14,516 bases of DNA from DATCDR01 sp036510575 (GTDB lineage: Bacteria; Actinomycetota; Acidimicrobiia; Acidimicrobiales; Bog-793), in assembly GCA_036510575.1 (NCBI GenBank), contig DATCDR010000049.1, forward strand, positions 1-14,516. Reading direction: 5' to 3'. Shown piece by piece: positions 1 to 7,110 of this stretch (its first letter is position 1; the number at the start of each line of letters is the position of its first letter). Under the pieces are notes generated by a model. That model saw nothing but the letters and a program-made list of their open reading frames with translations, did no database searches and was not told the origin of the DNA. A program made the translations under genes and the position numbers.

Positions 1-399
1 ATCGTTCCCCGACGTTGTGCCCGAGCGACGCCACACTTTGGCGCGGACTTCGGCCACCGCCGCCTTCAAGCCTTCTCGGGTCTCGGGCGTGATCTCGTGA
101 AAGGTCCTCCACACCGTCGAGTCCGAAGGGACGAAGCCGAAGAGCGTCTCTTCGGATCGCAGATACTCGATGTCCGCGCAACTCTCGCCACCACCGGCGA
201 TCACCGCCATCTGCTGGACGAGCACCTTGCCGCGGTCGTGTAGCGGGAACCGTTCGCTGTGCGCAGGGATGCGCGACGAGAGCGAATGACCGAGCCCCAA
301 GCGGTCGGCGAAAGAACAAAGAGCGTGCAGTCCCACGTGGGCCACAACACCGCTCCCACCGGGTTCCACAACAACGGCACGCGCGCTGGTAGTTTCCAT
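1..399 (-). CDS. IS1380-family transposase, N-terminal part (cut by window edge)
   Basis: The reverse strand is open for 133 codons from ATG 397-399 to the window edge, with no stop. After a variable lead (METTSARAVVVEPGG...), the protein reads HDRGKVLVQQMAVIAGGGES, then CADIEYLRSEETLFGFVPSD and STVWRTFHEI. This is the N-terminal signature of IS1380-family DDE transposases (RGKVL.....A...GGGE...D...LR....LFG.V.SD.T.WR). Family members are about 440-480 residues, so roughly the first third is here and the catalytic DDE domain lies outside the window. Upstream, AAGAAGGG is only a weak ribosome-binding candidate about 13 bases from the ATG. The family assignment is from recognised motifs. Whether the element is intact cannot be seen. 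Confidence 0.85.
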   Translation of the reverse strand, partial: METTSARAVVVEPGGSGVVAHVGLHALCSFADRLGLGHSLSSRIPAHSERFPLHDRGKVLVQQMAVIAGGGESCADIEYLRSEETLFGFVPSDSTVWRTFHEITPETREGLKAAVAEVRAKVWRRSGTTSGND

Positions 400-409
400 C
401 TTGGAAGTG

Positions 410-467
410 GCCCTTCTTGTTGGGGACTGTTGCCTTGGCAGACATCAGTCTTCCCTGCAAGAAGGGC
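410..467. repeat. 10-bp perfect inverted repeat upstream of the IS1380 transposase
   Basis: GCCCTTCTTG at 410-419 is matched by its exact complement CAAGAAGGGC at 458-467, separated by 38 bases. It lies between the transposase start (399) and the stop of the next gene (489), where the outer end of the insertion sequence should be. It could be part of the element's terminal region, a transposase-binding site or an mRNA hairpin limiting transposase expression. The opposite IS end is outside the window, so the terminal repeat itself cannot be identified. Confidence 0.45.
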
Positions 468-488
468 TTTTCCGCGGATACGCGCCGG

Positions 489-995
489 TCAGCTCACGAG
501 GACTCGTGAAAGATCACGGCTAATCGGCGAGACGCTAAATGCCTTCGGCCACACGAGGATTTCGTACGACCCGACATTGAACTTCTCGCTTGGCTGACCG
601 AACGTGTCGACGCCAATTGTGGCGGTGACGTTTCCCCATGGCCGATCGAGGTCAAACACGAGAAACCTGAAGTGAACGGCCTTATACCAACTCGCGTCCG
701 ACTGGCGGTTGTAACGAACGAGATGAGACGCGCCATTCGAAATCACCGGCCTAACGGCAACTTTTCCGCCTGTAACCACGGTGACGAGCGACGAGCTCCA
801 ATAGTCGCCGACTCCGCTCGTTAAACGATGTGACTCGAGAAAATTGCCAAGCGCATTCGCTGGTTGAGGAGCGGGTGCAGGAGTGAGCAGCTCGCCTCCA
901 TATCCGACGACGCCGACTGCAGCCAGCACGATAGAGGCGACAAGCAGCACGTTCACGACGCGGCTGTCGTTTACGCGACAAAGCATGTTCATCAC
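489..995 (-). CDS. Short membrane-anchored protein, paralogue of the C-terminal domain of the 7111-8898 protein
   Basis: 168 codons from GTG 995, with ATGs at 992 and 986 as alternatives and an in-frame TGA at 1011-1013. The upstream sequence has no clear ribosome-binding site. One hydrophobic segment (about residues 13-33, VVNVLLVASIVLAAVGVVGY) is followed by a proline-rich linker and a soluble, presumably extracytoplasmic domain. That domain holds GVGDYWSSSLVTV, VRPV, FLVFD..RPW, TFGQPS and YEILVW. Aligned by eye with the C-terminus of the 595-residue protein at 7111-8898, about half of roughly 104 positions are identical, and the TM segment also lines up. It therefore looks like the last TM plus C-terminal domain of a larger multipass protein, either an N-terminally deleted remnant or a stand-alone domain. 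It lies 168 bases downstream of the glycosyltransferase gene on the same strand. The domain's function is not known to me. Confidence 0.7.
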   Translation of the reverse strand: MMNMLCRVNDSRVVNVLLVASIVLAAVGVVGYGGELLTPAPAPQPANALGNFLESHRLTSGVGDYWSSSLVTVVTGGKVAVRPVISNGASHLVRYNRQSDASWYKAVHFRFLVFDLDRPWGNVTATIGVDTFGQPSEKFNVGSYEILVWPKAFSVSPISRDLSRVLVS

Positions 996-1163
996 GGGCA
1001 GCTGAAGTGGTCAGCGGTCTAGAGAGGGGTGCGCAGATAACTCCAGAACGATTATGCGCTCAACACAGAGACGCTGAGAGTTGCTGTAGGCGCCGTTCTG
1101 TCGCGTCTCGAGAATAACCAATCTCGGGCAGCGCTTGGGTCCCGTTCCGCTGGTCGACGCGTC

Positions 1164-2909
1164 TCACCGACCGGACCTGATGGCGGCAGCCTTGTCGGTG
1201 GTAGCCGTCTTCGTCGCGGCGCACGAGAACCGGATCGTCGGGTGTTCGGCCAACGTCGTTGGAGGGCCACGGCGGAAGACATTCCCGTACGGGCCGGACA
1301 TCTGGGTGTAGTGGGTGTCGAAGTAACGGGAGAGAGGCGGAGTCCACGGGATTCGGGTTGCGCAAACTCCCGAGAGCACGACGTAGTCGGCCACCTCGAA
1401 GGCGGAACGCCAAATCGCGACAAGCTTCGGGTCTTTGTACGTCGGGTCGTCGGCGTAGGCAATTCCTGTCCTCACCGACACCGGGTGTAGGGGATCGATC
1501 GAGAGCCACATGCCCGTCGTATCGACGATTGCCGGGCACCCGGGGGGTCCGATATCAGACCGTCCCGCAGAGACGAGGAGACTTTCCGCGTCAGAGATCG
1601 TGCACGCTCCCGGAGGCACCATCGCCGCGATGGCGGGGCCCACGTCGCCGAACTTGTCCATGATCGTCTTTTGGCTCGCCGTTGAGGGTAGGTCTGCGCC
1701 GACGACGCCGGCGCAGATGAGCGCGATCGTGCCCACGGTCAGGATCTGCCACACTGCACCCTGGCGAGTGAGAGCGAGCCTCTTGGCTGTGGTGCGGACA
1801 CCTCTAGCGGCCAGGCCCACTCCCGCGCCGAGCGCGAGAGCGAGGAACGGGGCGGAGAAGTACGCATAGTGGTCGTAGTAGACGGATGGGATGAGACAGA
1901 TCGCGACGCCCAGGATCGCCGATGCGACGATGAACCAGGCGAACGGTCTTCGCTCGGACCTCCAGCCGAGGCGGACAGCAAGAATCGCGATCACTCCGGC
2001 GATGCCTCCGCTGGCAGCCCACGTCGGCCCAGCGCCCGCCGGGAGCGATGGGATCGGCCCATTGAGAGACACGGCCTCGAGCCCGGGAGAGGCGTACGCG
2101 AGTCCAGTCACGGCAAACAGCCGATTGAGGAACGGCGTCGGAGTCTGCGTCGACCGGTTCAGTTGTGTCGAGATCACGTCGTGGATGAACCCACTCGGCG
2201 CCATGATGAGGAACGGCAATACGAACACGGCGAGCGACACAGAGATCCCTTCCGCGAAACGGATCGCCTCCTTGCGGTAGGAGAAGGCGAGAATTGCGAA
2301 GATGACGAGGATCGGCGCGATTGCGAAGACCTTCACCGATCCCGCAAGACCGAAGAAGAGGCCGCCGACCAGGCACCGGCGAGACGAGGCAATCTCGTCA
2401 CTGGCGAAGACGAAGCACGCCCCGATCAGGCAGAAGAGCACGCAATACGGTTCGAGTAGGAAGGTGTGGCCGGCGGTGTACGCAGTCGGGAATACCGCGA
2501 GTGCGAGCCCCCCGATGGCCATGGCCAACAGTCCGCGGCGGCGAAGGAGGTAGCCAACCAGTGCTGCGTTCGCCCCGGCGACGATCGCGGTGAAGATGCG
2601 GGCCGCGCCGAGGGCATGCCTTCCCCCAACTAGATGGCTGAGGGCCGCGAACGGTGAAAGCACGACCGTGATGCCCGGTGGCTGGACCAAGACAAAGTCC
2701 TTGTACGGGAAGACCCCGGCGATGAGCCGCTGGGCCGCGGCGAAATAGACACCGTCGTCGTACTCGGTGAGACCGTAAAGCCCGTGAGGTTGAGCGAGGT
2801 CAAGGGCGACAGGGAGGATGCCGACGCAGAAGATCAGCCCGAGGACTACGCCGATGGGAACCTGGCGATGCCAGGGACGAAGCGCCACTCTCGCCTGGTC
2901 CACCGTCAC
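1164..2909 (-). CDS. Multipass GT-C-type membrane glycosyltransferase (GT39/GT87-like)
   Basis: 581 codons from GTG 2909, the first start after an in-frame TAG. Upstream bases show no Shine-Dalgarno, so a leaderless start is possible. The protein has a first TM at about residues 18-37, then an extracytoplasmic loop with EYDDGVYFAAAQRLIAG...PYKDFVLVQPPG (D51, D52). An acidic pair after TM1 followed by a conserved Y.D...QPPG loop is the hallmark of GT-C glycosyltransferases that use lipid-phosphate-linked sugars. About ten further hydrophobic segments extend to about residue 408. A soluble C-terminal region of about 170 residues follows, with four cysteines (PPGACTIS, GPPGCPAIVD, SGVCAT, FSCAAT) that could form extracytoplasmic disulfides. 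Likely role: sugar transfer onto a cell-envelope polymer, lipid or protein on the outer face of the membrane. The sugar and acceptor cannot be told. The GT-C fold is fairly secure, the exact family less so. Confidence 0.75.
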   Translation of the reverse strand: MTVDQARVALRPWHRQVPIGVVLGLIFCVGILPVALDLAQPHGLYGLTEYDDGVYFAAAQRLIAGVFPYKDFVLVQPPGITVVLSPFAALSHLVGGRHALGAARIFTAIVAGANAALVGYLLRRRGLLAMAIGGLALAVFPTAYTAGHTFLLEPYCVLFCLIGACFVFASDEIASSRRCLVGGLFFGLAGSVKVFAIAPILVIFAILAFSYRKEAIRFAEGISVSLAVFVLPFLIMAPSGFIHDVISTQLNRSTQTPTPFLNRLFAVTGLAYASPGLEAVSLNGPIPSLPAGAGPTWAASGGIAGVIAILAVRLGWRSERRPFAWFIVASAILGVAICLIPSVYYDHYAYFSAPFLALALGAGVGLAARGVRTTAKRLALTRQGAVWQILTVGTIALICAGVVGADLPSTASQKTIMDKFGDVGPAIAAMVPPGACTISDAESLLVSAGRSDIGPPGCPAIVDTTGMWLSIDPLHPVSVRTGIAYADDPTYKDPKLVAIWRSAFEVADYVVLSGVCATRIPWTPPLSRYFDTHYTQMSGPYGNVFRRGPPTTLAEHPTIRFSCAATKTATTDKAAAIRSGR

Positions 2910-3429
2910 GGCGGAAACCTAGCAATTGGCCTTCGCCGCCAGCGACCGACAATCCCGCCCGATGAGACCGTCGATACCTCGGCCACGCGATCGGCGCACG
3001 TTCTTTCGCCATCGCCTCGTGGCGCGATCGTCACCCGGCTGCCACGCGATTCCCAGGCTCAGATCAGAATGGACGCGCAGACTGAGTGTATGTCCAATCA
3101 ATCGAAGCCGAGCCCGCAGGATGACCAATCGTCTCGAGCGGTTAGTTCGAAGAACGACGTCGATGAAAGTCGTGAGGCGCTCCAAGCCAGTGACTCCGCG
3201 CTCCCAGGGAGGACTTATACCGTTTCCGGCCTTCTCCAGTTGCACGTGCCCCAGAAAAGTCTCGGCAGCTACGTGAAGGTCGGGTGAGAATCGAGGGACA
3301 TGACGGCAACGTGGTGACTTTGCGGGCTGTTGTGGGCCGAGGACGTGACCTTCTCCTGTAAGCCGATACCCCCGAGGCTTGCGACGTCCAGGTTGTGATG
3401 CCGTCAGGCCTCATTGCAGGTAGAAGCAC

Positions 3430-3570
3430 ATGGGCTTGCCCGGGTCGCTGTGCGTGTCGTGGCTTCGTCGTTGGGGATGGACCGTCACCGACTGTGACGT
3501 GTGCCCGGATCACGTGCTAGCCGCGACGCAGTCTGACGAACAAACCCAAAAGGTGATCCACTTCGCCTAA
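3430..3570 (+). other. Possible 46-residue ORF with a C-x2-C-x2-H motif
   Basis: ATG 3430 to TAA 3568-3570, with an in-frame TAG just upstream (3421-3423). The translation includes WGWTVTDCDVCPDHV, giving Cys-x2-Cys-x2-His. Third codon positions are mostly G or C. GW.V....CPDH-type endings occur in small actinobacterial zinc-ribbon-like or DNA-binding proteins, but I cannot assign a family. It overlaps a coding-like open frame on the other strand (3520-3801), so at most one is real. There is no obvious ribosome-binding site. It may be a relic. Confidence 0.2.
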
Positions 3571-3801
3571 TTCACGAGTGCGTGCCGGGACGACCTTCTT
3601 CCCGAGGCCACACCCCCTGCGAGCGGTTGCCTTCGATCTGAAGAGTTTCTTCAACGTCGTCAGAATGCTGTGCCCGCTGACTCCTTCGAGTTCCTGGCTG
3701 ACCGTCCGGCCACGGGCGGCCTCGATGTCGTACGACCAACCGCGTCGAAGGCGCTCCGGATACCGGGTTCGTTGCTTCGTCAGGCCGGAAAGCCATCGCC
3801 C
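3517..3801 (-). other. Coding-like open frame without a start codon, possible gene relic
   Basis: Between TGA 3802-3804 and TAG 3517-3519 the reverse strand is open for 94 codons with no ATG, GTG or TTG near its beginning. Its upstream two-thirds has strongly GC-rich third positions and reads like a basic protein (RRGWSYDIEAARGRTVSQEL, then HSILTTLKKLFRSK). No family is recognised. A competing (-) frame at 3572-3808 has an ATG but poorer codon use. If real, this is the tail of a gene whose start has been lost. Confidence 0.15.
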
Positions 3802-4055
3802 TCAGCAAGTCGTCGTCGACCGTGTTGCGTCACGGCCAGTTCGATCGAGGCACTCCCTAGAGATCCTTGGTTCTGTCTCTGCCGAAAATTCGAGCCAAGT
3901 TCACGCGGGTTCGAGGTGAGCGCGCGCAGAGTATTCCTCCACGAATCGCTCCGTCGTGCGCAGGGTTGGTTGGAGGTTGAGGGGAGCCTGCAGGCCCTAC
4001 GCTCAGTCCAGCGGTTGCTCGCCGGCGTACCAGCAGCCGGTTGCTACGGTTGGCC

Positions 4056-6947
4056 ATGGCTTGGCTCGCAAGTGCGCCAAGGGCCGATGGCCCGCCGCAC
4101 GCTTGGGGCCGGCTCTCGCACGGTGATCGAGTCGGCGTCACGCTTCTTCTCAGTGCGGCGGTCATCTTGTACGTTCCGCTCTCGATTGCCGGGCACCCGC
4201 TCGTGCCGGGTGACGATCTCACGCAGAACTACCCGCTGCGCGTTCTCACGGGGTCATTGATCAGCGATGGGCACTTTCCGACGTGGGACCCGTTCATCTG
4301 GAGCGGAACGCCACTGCTCGCGGGTTGGAATGCGGGGTCGCTCTACCCGGGCACCTGGCTGTTCGCTCTGCTTCCTGGAGTCGCGGCGTGGACACTGAAC
4401 CTCGTGCTGCTGTCGGCGACCGCCGGGCTCGGGGTCTACGTGCTGCTTCGGATTCTTCGATGTGGACCGCTGGGCGCGACGCTCGGCGCTCTCTGCTTTA
4501 CCTACACCGGATTCATCTCGGGCCAGCTCGTTCACATCGGTCTGGTTCAAGGAGCTGCATACCTGGCGTGGATGCTGGTCGCGGTCGAGCTGCTCGCGAG
4601 GGCCTCCACGATTCGAGCAGCCATGTTGCCCGTGCTGCTGCTCGCGGCCTCTGCGGCGCTCTGTGCGCTCGCCGGAGAGCCCCGAGCGATCTCGTCGGCC
4701 GTCATCGTGGTCTGGATTTACCTGGCTCTTCGACTTCTTGGCCTGGGATGGCGGCGCGGGTTTCGCCTAGCTGCGGTCACGGCGACTGGGGTGGTGCTGG
4801 GGATGGGCATCGGAGCGGCCCAGTGGCTGCCAGGTTTGGCCTTTGTGGCGCGCTCGCAACGAACCCTCGACGCGTATCAATCCTTCGGAGCTGGTTCGTT
4901 TAGGTGGAGCGCCCTTGCGCAGAGCCTTCTCGTTCCCTTTCTCCTCGGCGGCAACACGAACCTCGGCCTTCCGATTTACGTTGGCGGCTACAACCTCGCG
5001 GAGGTCACCGTCGGCGTCGGCCTCCTTCCGCTCGTAGCGGCGTGTGCGTACCTACCGCGCCTCGGGGCGAGCGGGCTGGTGTCGCTCGGGCGCTTGGGCG
5101 GGGGTCGAGATCGCGTTCGGGCTCGCGTCGCGAATGATCCTTCGCGTCCATCTCGCCGGGCTCTCGCCGTCTGGTACGTCATGGGACTTGTCGGCATGCT
5201 GCTTACGCTTGGCACGACGACGCCGCTCGGCCGCATCTTGAGCCAGATCCCGCTCTTTGGGGGACAGCGCCTTCAGAACCGAAACGCGGTCATCTTCGAT
5301 CTCGCACTTGCTGTGTTCCTGGGATTCTTCGTCGATGATCTGGTGGGGCTGCGTCGCGATGCCGATCACCGAGCCGAGCAGTCGCTGCCTCTCCTTGAAA
5401 CCCTTCCTCGTCGCCTGCTCGCGGCCTTGCCGGTCGTCGGTTGTCTTGGATTCGTCGCAGTTGCGTATCTAGATCCGATCGGCTTGCAACTTCGTCTCGG
5501 CGTCACGAATCCGGCTGAGGACCTGTTCAAACGTCTTACCCCGTACCTCGGTGTGACCGTGGCATTGGCATTCGCCATTGGCTGTTTTGCCTTCGCAGCG
5601 CACCGCTTGACACACGCGTCGCGAGTAGTCCTGGTGGTGGTGCTCGCGGGAGCAGATCTTGGCGTTTACGTCGCGAATGCGTCGTACGCGACCGCCCCGA
5701 GCGCGGTCCTCGCGGGGTCGACGACAGTCAGTAGACATCTGGCGCAATTGAGCGAGGGCGGTCGCTTCGCGCTCTACGACCCTCTCGACATCGGGGCAAC
5801 GCAAGGCCAATCGTCATCCGAACTCGGCAAGCCCGACGTGAACGTGTTGCGTGCGATCCCAAGTGTCCAAGGCTACGGCTCGATCCTCTCTGGTCTTTAT
5901 CAAGACGATACGAACACCCACTCCCTCGGAGATCTCAACCCTGCAGTACTGAGAAACGGCCTTGCGACCGAACTCGACCTTCGTGTCTTTCTCACGTTGC
6001 CCGTCTACCTCGAAGAGGGACTCCCGCCGAACAGCTCGATCCCGATCGCAGGCGTGGTGCGCAGGGCAGCGAGCGGCTCCCGTTCGGCCGTAGCGACTCC
6101 AGCGCCGGCTCCGCTCGCGAGTGGTCCCTGGGTGGTGGACCCGTCGTCTCGGAAAGAATGGCTGCTCCCATCGGTTTCGGTGGTTAGGCGAGTGACCGTC
6201 GTCGTCAACGACACCAGCGGGCCGACGCCGCGCGTGCTTGATGTCGCCCTTGAGCGTCCGGGCCAGGCAGCGCACTTCACCGCCGTGCCCGTAGCTGAGG
6301 GAAAGGCGGTATTTGTGTCGCCGTCCCCACAATCGGCGGAGGTGGTCGTCATCGGTGACCCTGGCAGTGGCGCCGTCACGGTAGGCGCGGTGGTCGTGGT
6401 AACGAAGAGCCCTGACAACCGGCTCCTACTTGACGGCTCGCTCCAGGGTTCGCTCGCGTCCCCCCAGTGGGTCTACGACGGGCATCTTGGGCCGTACACG
6501 GCATTTCTGAACCATGACGTCGACGGCACCTCGTGGCTGCAATCGGCGAGCTCGCGCACGCTGACGGGCGCGCAGGCTGGGCTCGGAAGCGTGGTGACTA
6601 CCTCGGAATCGACGAGTGGCACTGAGAAGATGTCGGTGGTGGCGAGTCGGCCGTCCCTTTTGGTTCGCAGTGTCGCGTACGAGCCGGGATCGACCGCGAA
6701 GCTGGCGTCGAAAAGCGGGTCGGCTCGCCGCCTCGCCGTGCGACGGCTCGGTCTGATCCAAGCAGTTGAGATTCCCGCCGGGAACTACCAGGTGACCTGG
6801 AGCTATGCGCCGCGAAGTGTCGTGCTCGGTGTCTTGTTAAGTCTCGGGTCCGTCGTCGTGACGATGTTGGTCGTAGCGGTCTTCGTCGCGGATCGCCGGC
6901 GACGACGACGGACGGGGCTATCGGCAACCTTGCCCCTCGGGCCGTAA
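4056..6947 (+). CDS. YfhO-like giant membrane protein (GT-C superfamily)
   Basis: 963 codons from ATG 4056; an in-frame TTG at 4041 would add five. Neither has a clear ribosome-binding site. Numbering from the TTG, TM1 (about 32-50) is followed by an extracytoplasmic loop with VPGDDLTQNYP (D58, D59), then WDPFIWSGTPLLAG and a NAGSLYPGTW segment. This is the signature of YfhO-type proteins (PGD...Q..P....... P.W.P....G.PL.....), which belong to the GT-C fold. Roughly 10-12 more hydrophobic segments include a GEPR motif at about 212-215. From about residue 560 to 920 there is a long, mostly soluble extracytoplasmic region. A final TM (about 924-950) ends in an Arg-rich cytoplasmic tail. YfhO in Bacillus is linked to sugar modification of lipoteichoic acid, so decoration of a surface polymer is a reasonable inference, but the substrate here is unknown. 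The stop is 163 bases before the next gene on the same strand. Confidence 0.8.
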   Translation: MAWLASAPRADGPPHAWGRLSHGDRVGVTLLLSAAVILYVPLSIAGHPLVPGDDLTQNYPLRVLTGSLISDGHFPTWDPFIWSGTPLLAGWNAGSLYPGTWLFALLPGVAAWTLNLVLLSATAGLGVYVLLRILRCGPLGATLGALCFTYTGFISGQLVHIGLVQGAAYLAWMLVAVELLARASTIRAAMLPVLLLAASAALCALAGEPRAISSAVIVVWIYLALRLLGLGWRRGFRLAAVTATGVVLGMGIGAAQWLPGLAFVARSQRTLDAYQSFGAGSFRWSALAQSLLVPFLLGGNTNLGLPIYVGGYNLAEVTVGVGLLPLVAACAYLPRLGASGLVSLGRLGGGRDRVRARVANDPSRPSRRALAVWYVMGLVGMLLTLGTTTPLGRILSQIPLFGGQRLQNRNAVIFDLALAVFLGFFVDDLVGLRRDADHRAEQSLPLLETLPRRLLAALPVVGCLGFVAVAYLDPIGLQLRLGVTNPAEDLFKRLTPYLGVTVALAFAIGCFAFAAHRLTHASRVVLVVVLAGADLGVYVANASYATAPSAVLAGSTTVSRHLAQLSEGGRFALYDPLDIGATQGQSSSELGKPDVNVLRAIPSVQGYGSILSGLYQDDTNTHSLGDLNPAVLRNGLATELDLRVFLTLPVYLEEGLPPNSSIPIAGVVRRAASGSRSAVATPAPAPLASGPWVVDPSSRKEWLLPSVSVVRRVTVVVNDTSGPTPRVLDVALERPGQAAHFTAVPVAEGKAVFVSPSPQSAEVVVIGDPGSGAVTVGAVVVVTKSPDNRLLLDGSLQGSLASPQWVYDGHLGPYTAFLNHDVDGTSWLQSASSRTLTGAQAGLGSVVTTSESTSGTEKMSVVASRPSLLVRSVAYEPGSTAKLASKSGSARRLAVRRLGLIQAVEIPAGNYQVTWSYAPRSVVLGVLLSLGSVVVTMLVVAVFVADRRRRRRTGLSATLPLGP

Positions 6948-7001
6948 CTTCACTCCGGCGCCAAGTGGGCATGATGGCACCCAACACGCACTCAGACAGG
7001 C

Positions 7002-7026
7002 CGCCGACGGTGGCGCATCGTCGGCG
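7002..7026. repeat. Hairpin (8-bp perfect stem) between the two + strand membrane-protein genes
   Basis: CGCCGACG at 7002-7009 pairs perfectly with CGTCGGCG at 7019-7026 around a 9-base loop. It starts 55 bases after the stop of the YfhO-like gene and ends 84 bases before the next start. No U-tract follows, so it is not a textbook intrinsic terminator. It could be a U-less terminator of high-GC bacteria, an RNA-stability element or a regulator site. Confidence 0.35.
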
Positions 7027-7110
7027 CAGTCCACCGAGTGCTTCGACGTTTCGGAGAGACTCGTTGAACGGGGTCGCTCTCGACTACGTTGCCAGGTCGG
7101 TAATCGCGAT

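Larger units (their letters stand above)
2910..4055. other. Gene-poor divergent spacer, about 1.1 kb
   Basis: The spacer lies between two divergent membrane-protein genes and should hold their promoters. I saw no convincing -35/-10 pair, tRNA or rRNA. Many frames are open by GC bias alone, for example (+) 2926-3276 and (-) 2919-3245, but none has a recognisable domain or consistent codon bias. The best coding-like stretches are (+) 3430-3570 and (-) 3520-3801, listed separately. The spacer is long for a compact genome and looks like decayed coding DNA. Confidence 0.5.

Noticed and set aside
1527..1542. 16-base exact match GATTGCCGGGCACCCG at 1527-1542 and 4184-4199
   Set aside because: Both copies are inside unrelated coding sequences in different frames and no flanking similarity extends it; most likely chance in GC-rich DNA.
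3670..4260. 196-codon (+) open frame entering the YfhO-like gene
   Set aside because: Its 3' part overlaps the genuine N-terminus in another frame, and it has no domain or membrane pattern.
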